64,000 nt of DNA, from NCBI RefSeq assembly GCF_000972495.1, contig NZ_LATM01000001.1, positions 517,241-581,240 on the forward strand. The letters run 5' to 3'. Below are positions 60,270 to 64,000 of this stretch, piece after piece (within the stretch, counting starts at the first letter, position 1; each line of letters begins with the position of its first letter). This DNA comes from Hymenobacter terrenus. GTDB lineage: Bacteria > Bacteroidota > Bacteroidia > Cytophagales > Hymenobacteraceae. The notes beneath the pieces were generated by a model, which saw only the letters and a program-made list of their open reading frames with translations, had not been told where the DNA came from and ran no database searches. A program made the position numbers and the translations under genes.

Positions 60270-60318
60270 GCCGGGGTGAGGTGAACCGAAGGGGATGTTC
60301 CCCGGCGGGGCTTTTTTA
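60270..60318 (+). terminator. Weak terminator after the truncated gene
   Basis: GCCGGGG at 60270-60276 pairs with CCCCGGC at 60300-60306, and GGGGC with a T-run (60311-60318) follows. The loop is long (23 bases), so confidence is limited. Confidence 0.4.
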
Positions 60319-60395
60319 TTCCCTATTCCATAATATCTTTATACCTCAGCTGTTTCGTTTTCAAACCATTCACTCCCAAACCCCACCCCCTCATC

Positions 60396-60959
60396 ATGGC
60401 CAAAGCCACCAACGCCCTTACCCAGGGCATCTCCGGCAAAGTGTCCGGGCTCGTCTTCCGTCAGAACGCCAACGGCACTGTTTCCATCGGCAACGCCCCC
60501 CGCCCCACCGCCAAGGCCCCCGATGCCGCCACCCTCGCCCGCCGCGAGCGGTTCCAGCAGGCCGCCTTCTACGGCCGCGCCGTGCAGCAGGACCCCGCCC
60601 GCAAAGCCGCCTACCAAACCGGCACCGATGCCGACACCACCAGCGCCTACACCGTCGCCGTGGCCGACTACCTCAACGCCCCCAACGTCCGCACCGTCGA
60701 TTTCTCCGGCTACCGCGGCCTCGTCGGCGACCCCATCCTCATCCAGGCCACCGACGACTTCGCCATTCACCACGTCCACGTTCTCATTCAAAATCCCGAC
60801 GGCTCCGTTGTGGAAGAAGGCGACGCCACCCCCGACCCCGACGGCTTTACCTTCCGCTACACCGCCACCGCCGCCAATCCCAGCCTCGACGGCGATAAAA
60901 TCCTCGTCACCGCCTACGACAACCCCGGCAACGCCACCACTGAGCAAGCCGTCCTCTAA
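60396..60959 (+). CDS. Conserved protein of unknown function, DUF6266-like start
   Basis: A 187-residue protein without signal peptide. The start MAKATNALTQGISGKVSGLV, then FRQNANGTVSIGNAPR, resembles the beginning of DUF6266-type Bacteroidota proteins, which have a glycine-rich SGKxGxxV segment; the match is from memory. After a helical linker (ARRERFQQAAFYGRAVQQDP) the C-terminal half is predicted beta-rich (RTVDFSGYRGLVGDPILIQ, HHVHVLIQNPDGSVVEEGD) and acidic. The start is downstream of an AT-rich leader. The function is unknown. Confidence 0.6.
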   Translation: MAKATNALTQGISGKVSGLVFRQNANGTVSIGNAPRPTAKAPDAATLARRERFQQAAFYGRAVQQDPARKAAYQTGTDADTTSAYTVAVADYLNAPNVRTVDFSGYRGLVGDPILIQATDDFAIHHVHVLIQNPDGSVVEEGDATPDPDGFTFRYTATAANPSLDGDKILVTAYDNPGNATTEQAVL

Positions 60960-61082
60960 CCCGCCAACGTTCAATTTCCCCATTTCGCGCTACTCCGGTC
61001 TGAGTCCGAAACCAGTCTGAGACTACCCCAGTACTTACCTACTCTGTCACCAAGCAGTTTTCTTCCCAAAACACAATTCCCT

Positions 61083-61115
61083 GAAAGCCCCACCGGTAGC
61101 TCCGACGGGGCTTTC
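61083..61115 (+). terminator. Rho-independent terminator
   Basis: GAAAGCCCC (61083-61091) and GGGGCTTTC (61107-61115) around a 15-base loop, with a short T-rich end. It lies 124 bp after the preceding stop. Confidence 0.6.
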
Positions 61116-61211
61116 TCATTAGGTACTCACTCCTATCAGTACGTTGAGCAAGGGCCCAACATTCCCCCGCGCTCACTGTTCCCTTCCGAATTACCATCTA
61201 CCACGATACTT

Positions 61212-62237
61212 ATGGAATACAGACAACTGGGCGCTTCCGGCCTCCAAATTCCCGTCCTGAGCTTCGGCACCGCCACGTTTGGCGGCGGCAACGAATTCTT
61301 CCGCGCCTGGGGCAACACCGACGTAGCCGAAGCCCGTCGCCTCGTCGACATCTGCCTCGAAGCCGGCGTCAACCTTTTCGACACGGCCAATGTGTACTCA
61401 CGGGGCCTGGCCGAAGAAATCCTAGGCCAAGCCCTCGAAGGCCGCCGCAACGAAGTCCTGATTTCGACCAAGGCCACCTTCCCCATGAGCGACGGCCCAA
61501 ATGACTTTGGCTCGTCGCGCCTGCACCTGCTCAAAGCCTGCGACGACAGCCTGCGCCGCCTCGGCACCGACCACATCGACATCTACCACCTCCACGGCTT
61601 CGACGCCCGCACGCCCGTGCAGGAAACCCTGCGCGCCCTCGATGACCTGGTGCAGAGTGGCAAAGTCCGCTACATTGCCTGCTCCAATTTCTCGGGCTGG
61701 CACCTTATGAAGTCGCTGAGCGTGTCGGAGCGCCACGGCTGGGCGCGCTACGTGGGCCACCAGGTATATTACTCCCTCATCAACCGCGAATATGAGTGGG
61801 AGCTGATGCCCCTGGGCCTGGACCAGGGCGTGGGCGCCATCATCTGGAGCCCCTTGGCGGGCGGCCGGCTCGGTGGCCGGTTCCGCCGCGGCCAGCCCGC
61901 CCCCGCCGACAGCCGCCAGCAGCAGGGCGGCGGCCAGGGCCCTGACGTGCCCGACGAATTACTTTTCGGCATCGTGGACGTGTTGGACGAGCTAGCCGCC
62001 GAAACCGAAAAAACCGTGGCCCAGGTGGCACTCAACTGGCTATTGCAGCGCCCCACCGTCACCAACCTCGTCCTCGGCGCCCGCAATGAGGAGCAGCTTC
62101 GTCAGAACCTCGGCGCCGTGGGCTGGAACCTTACTTCTGAGCAAGTTGCCCGCCTCGATGCCGCCAGTGCCACGCCGCCCATCTACCCCTACTGGCACCA
62201 GCGCAATTTCCCCATGCTGAAAGCCTCCGTGGTATAA
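61212..62237 (+). CDS. Aldo/keto reductase
   Basis: A 341-residue TIM-barrel oxidoreductase. The start MEYRQLGASGLQIPVLSFGT, the NADPH-site GVNLFDTANVYSRGLAEEIL (catalytic Asp and Tyr), STKATFP with the catalytic Lys, and DHIDIYHLHGFD with the His give the full AKR tetrad. IACSNFSGWHL and LGARNEEQLRQNL complete the cofactor site. It belongs to the AKR group related to YhdN and voltage-channel beta subunits. The substrate is unknown. Confidence 0.92.
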   Translation: MEYRQLGASGLQIPVLSFGTATFGGGNEFFRAWGNTDVAEARRLVDICLEAGVNLFDTANVYSRGLAEEILGQALEGRRNEVLISTKATFPMSDGPNDFGSSRLHLLKACDDSLRRLGTDHIDIYHLHGFDARTPVQETLRALDDLVQSGKVRYIACSNFSGWHLMKSLSVSERHGWARYVGHQVYYSLINREYEWELMPLGLDQGVGAIIWSPLAGGRLGGRFRRGQPAPADSRQQQGGGQGPDVPDELLFGIVDVLDELAAETEKTVAQVALNWLLQRPTVTNLVLGARNEEQLRQNLGAVGWNLTSEQVARLDAASATPPIYPYWHQRNFPMLKASVV

Positions 62238-62240
62238 CAC

Positions 62241-62628
62241 GCGCCGGATAGGCCCGGCGAAAGCAGGGATATGGACCTCTGCTTTTCAAGCAATAAAAGG
62301 GGGTGCTGTACCTACAGCCCCCCTTTTATTGCTTGAATGGTTATTCTAACTTAACTCAAAAATAGTCGACTATCTACTAGGCCCGTCTTGCTCGCATTAT
62401 ATGGCCTCCTGCTGGGTCAGGCCTGTGCGTGGTCTATCTCGCTCCGCTTGGGGTGATGAACTTAGCTTTGGGGGCAGGATAAGCTAAGCGTTTTGCAGTG
62501 TTGAGAACTGCTCGTAAGCGCGAGGTTATCGTTCGTTTTACCCCGCAAAAACCTTCACTTAGCAGGTCCTCACCCATTATCGAAGAATGGGCAGTGCTCG
62601 CAGCGACGGCCGCCCGTATTTTCGCCCC
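62241..62628. other. Intergenic region between reductase and nuclease genes
   Basis: About 388 bp. It begins with the terminator listed below. Beyond it no gene or repeat is recognised; short minus-strand open frames here look spurious. Confidence 0.4.
62286..62336 (+). terminator. Long-stem Rho-independent terminator
   Basis: TCAAGCAATAAAAGGGGG (62286-62303) and its complement (62319-62336) with an inner GCTGTA/TACAGC pair (62305-62310, 62313-62318). The stem is about 24 bp and followed by T-rich sequence. It lies 49 bp after the reductase stop. Confidence 0.8.
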
Positions 62629-64000
62629 ATGCACTCTTCCGCTTACCTCATTGTCGCCACGGCCTTCGCCCTGCTCGCCTGCTCCCAGCAGCCCTCCGAA
62701 TCAAGCACGTCGTCTGTCTCCCGGTCTGCCGCTCCGGTCAGTCAGACCGCCCCTCCCGCCCCTTTCCCCGAAACCTTCGAGGCCGGCACCAAAGGAGCTT
62801 ACGAGGAAGCCGACGAGCCCCTGGGCACTGGCCCCTGGCACTTCCAGGATGCCCTCATCGGCAGTAGTCCCCAAGACCGTAAAAGCGGAGCGCACGCCGC
62901 ACGCATCCGCAATCAGGGACGCATTTCGATGCGGTTCGACGCCGCGGCCGGGGTGCAGCGCATTACCATCAGCGCCGCCGCTTACGGTACCGATGGCCCC
63001 AGCACCTGGGAATTGTGGCTGAGCCGCGACGGTGGCCGCACCTACACCCGCACCGGCGCCCCCATCGTTACGAGTGGCCCAGCCCTCGTGCCCCACGTCT
63101 TCGCCGGCGTCGCTACTCAGCCCATCCGGCTGGAAATCCGCAAAACCAGTGGCCCCAAAAACCGGCTGAACATTGACGACATCATTCTGGAAACTGCTAC
63201 CGGGTCTGCCGTAGCTACGGGCACCGGCGTCACGGGCGGCTACTTCGAGAACCGGAGCAATTCGCAGCCCACCCATCCGACGCCGGACCCCGGCAAACAA
63301 TCCTCTACGAGCCCCAGCCCCAAGTCGCCAAGTTCCCAGGACCGCAACAATAATAACCTGGCCCTCGGCAACCCCAGCGGCGCGACTTCCGACCCGAACA
63401 ACGCGACTAATTACCTACTCGTCCATCCCGAGTTCACCATCGGCTACAACGCCAACCGTGGCATTCCCACTTGGGTGAGCTGGCACATCGGCCGCGCCGA
63501 CCTTGGCCAGGCCCCGCGCCAGAACAACTTCCGCCCCGATGCCGCCCTGCCCCGGCAGTTCTACCAGGTCACGCCCGCCAGCTACGCCCGCTCGGGTTTC
63601 GACAAAGGCCATAACTGCCCCAGCGGCGACCGCACCGCTAACCTTGACGCCAACTCCGCCACGTTCCTCATGACCAATATGGTGCCCCAGGCCCCGCACA
63701 ACAACCAGCAAACCTGGGCGCATCTCGAAGAATACGGCCGCTCCCAAGTTCAGCGCGGTCAGGAAATCTACGTCGTCATGGGTAGCTACGGCCGCGGCGG
63801 CACCGGCGCCAACGGCTTCGCCTCCACCCTCGACCAAGGCCGCGTCACTGTGCCCGCCCGCATCTGGAAAATCATGGTCATCCTGCCCGAAGGTAGCAAC
63901 GACCTCCAGCGCCTTAGCACCATTCCCAACGTGCGCGTGCTAGCCATCGACACGCCCAACGACAACAGCATCAACCCTGACTGGCAGCAGTACCTGACCT
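62629..64000 (+). CDS. Secreted DNA/RNA non-specific endonuclease, NucA type (3' end outside window)
   Basis: The frame from ATG 62629 (MHSSAYLIVATAFALLACSQ) stays open to the window end, about 457 residues so far. The start is a lipoprotein-type signal (LLACSQQ). Residues about 48-190 form a beta-sandwich-like domain (FPETFEAGTKGAYEEAD, DALIGSSPQDRKSG, WELWLSRDGGRTYTRTG). A Pro/Ser/Asn-rich linker follows. The nuclease domain has the catalytic DKGHNCPSGDRT (DxGH, His at residue 328) and the metal-binding NMVPQAPHNNQQTW. Such enzymes cut DNA and RNA without sequence preference with Mg2+, usually outside the cell for nutrient scavenging. Confidence 0.88.
   Translation, partial: MHSSAYLIVATAFALLACSQQPSESSTSSVSRSAAPVSQTAPPAPFPETFEAGTKGAYEEADEPLGTGPWHFQDALIGSSPQDRKSGAHAARIRNQGRISMRFDAAAGVQRITISAAAYGTDGPSTWELWLSRDGGRTYTRTGAPIVTSGPALVPHVFAGVATQPIRLEIRKTSGPKNRLNIDDIILETATGSAVATGTGVTGGYFENRSNSQPTHPTPDPGKQSSTSPSPKSPSSQDRNNNNLALGNPSGATSDPNNATNYLLVHPEFTIGYNANRGIPTWVSWHIGRADLGQAPRQNNFRPDAALPRQFYQVTPASYARSGFDKGHNCPSGDRTANLDANSATFLMTNMVPQAPHNNQQTWAHLEEYGRSQVQRGQEIYVVMGSYGRGGTGANGFASTLDQGRVTVPARIWKIMVILPEGSNDLQRLSTIPNVRVLAIDTPNDNSINPDWQQYLT

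Noticed and set aside
60523..61020. Overlapping plus-strand frame rich in Pro/Thr/Ser within the 60396 gene
   Set aside because: Low-complexity translation arising from GC-rich codons of the real frame.

Overview
This 64 kb window looks like chromosome of a high-GC Bacteroidota of the order Cytophagales, most like Hymenobacter. The evidence is a TonB-dependent receptor, at least three secreted proteins with type IX secretion (T9SS) sorting domains, many lipoproteins, promoters close to the Bacteroidota TAnnTTTG/TTG pattern, a plant-type acyl-ACP desaturase, and families typical of that group (DUF547, DUF885, DUF3352, APC permease, ECF sigma with RskA-like anti-sigma). I saw no rRNA, tRNA, CRISPR array or prophage. 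Taxonomy is inferred from content, not from a marker gene.

Layout. 1-1640: 3' part of a TonB-dependent receptor and its terminator. 1708-2252: internally deleted IS3-family element ending 7 bp before an AraC-type regulator. 3204-6840: two NTF2-like proteins and a repeat-rich secreted protein. 6890-8114: decayed genes, including a broken TPM/YgcG-family gene. 8347-12175: ChlI-like AAA ATPase and VWA protein flanking a frameshifted rhomboid protease. 12397-16067: DUF427, a uronate-dehydrogenase-like enzyme, a decayed stretch and a secreted SMP-30 lactonase. 16269-19133: frameshifted FG-GAP protein and desaturase. 19309-24518: minus-strand surface-glycan operon. 24677-30893: CorA, NadR-like enzyme, DUF3352/propeller protein, lipoproteins. 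31008-37323: lipoprotein, APC permease, serine hydrolase, envelope and DUF547 proteins.

37851-40891 is a three-gene redox unit (FAD/NAD(P) oxidoreductase, a two-helix protein with a histidine tail, and a membrane protein with two [4Fe-4S] motifs). I regard it as the best candidate here for a poorly described system. 42463-49016 holds a peroxiredoxin, a lipid-linked glycan cluster (two GT2 enzymes and a GT-C transferase) and a rhodanese/TIGR04282 pair. 49272-58629 is mostly housekeeping and stress functions: sigma/anti-sigma pair, aldehyde dehydrogenase, YdcF, DUF885, aspartate ammonia-lyase and a SWIM protein. 58796-60250 is an AT-rich accessory patch with a frameshifted membrane gene, a 134-bp MITE-like element with perfect 25-bp inverted repeats, and a truncated, frameshifted repeat/OB-fold gene. 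The window closes with an aldo/keto reductase and the start of a secreted NucA-type nuclease.

At least five genes (TPM, rhomboid, FG-GAP, AT-rich membrane protein, repeat/OB-fold protein) are interrupted by frameshifts or stops. Several may be assembly errors; the TPM and repeat/OB-fold genes carry more than one lesion and look truly decayed.
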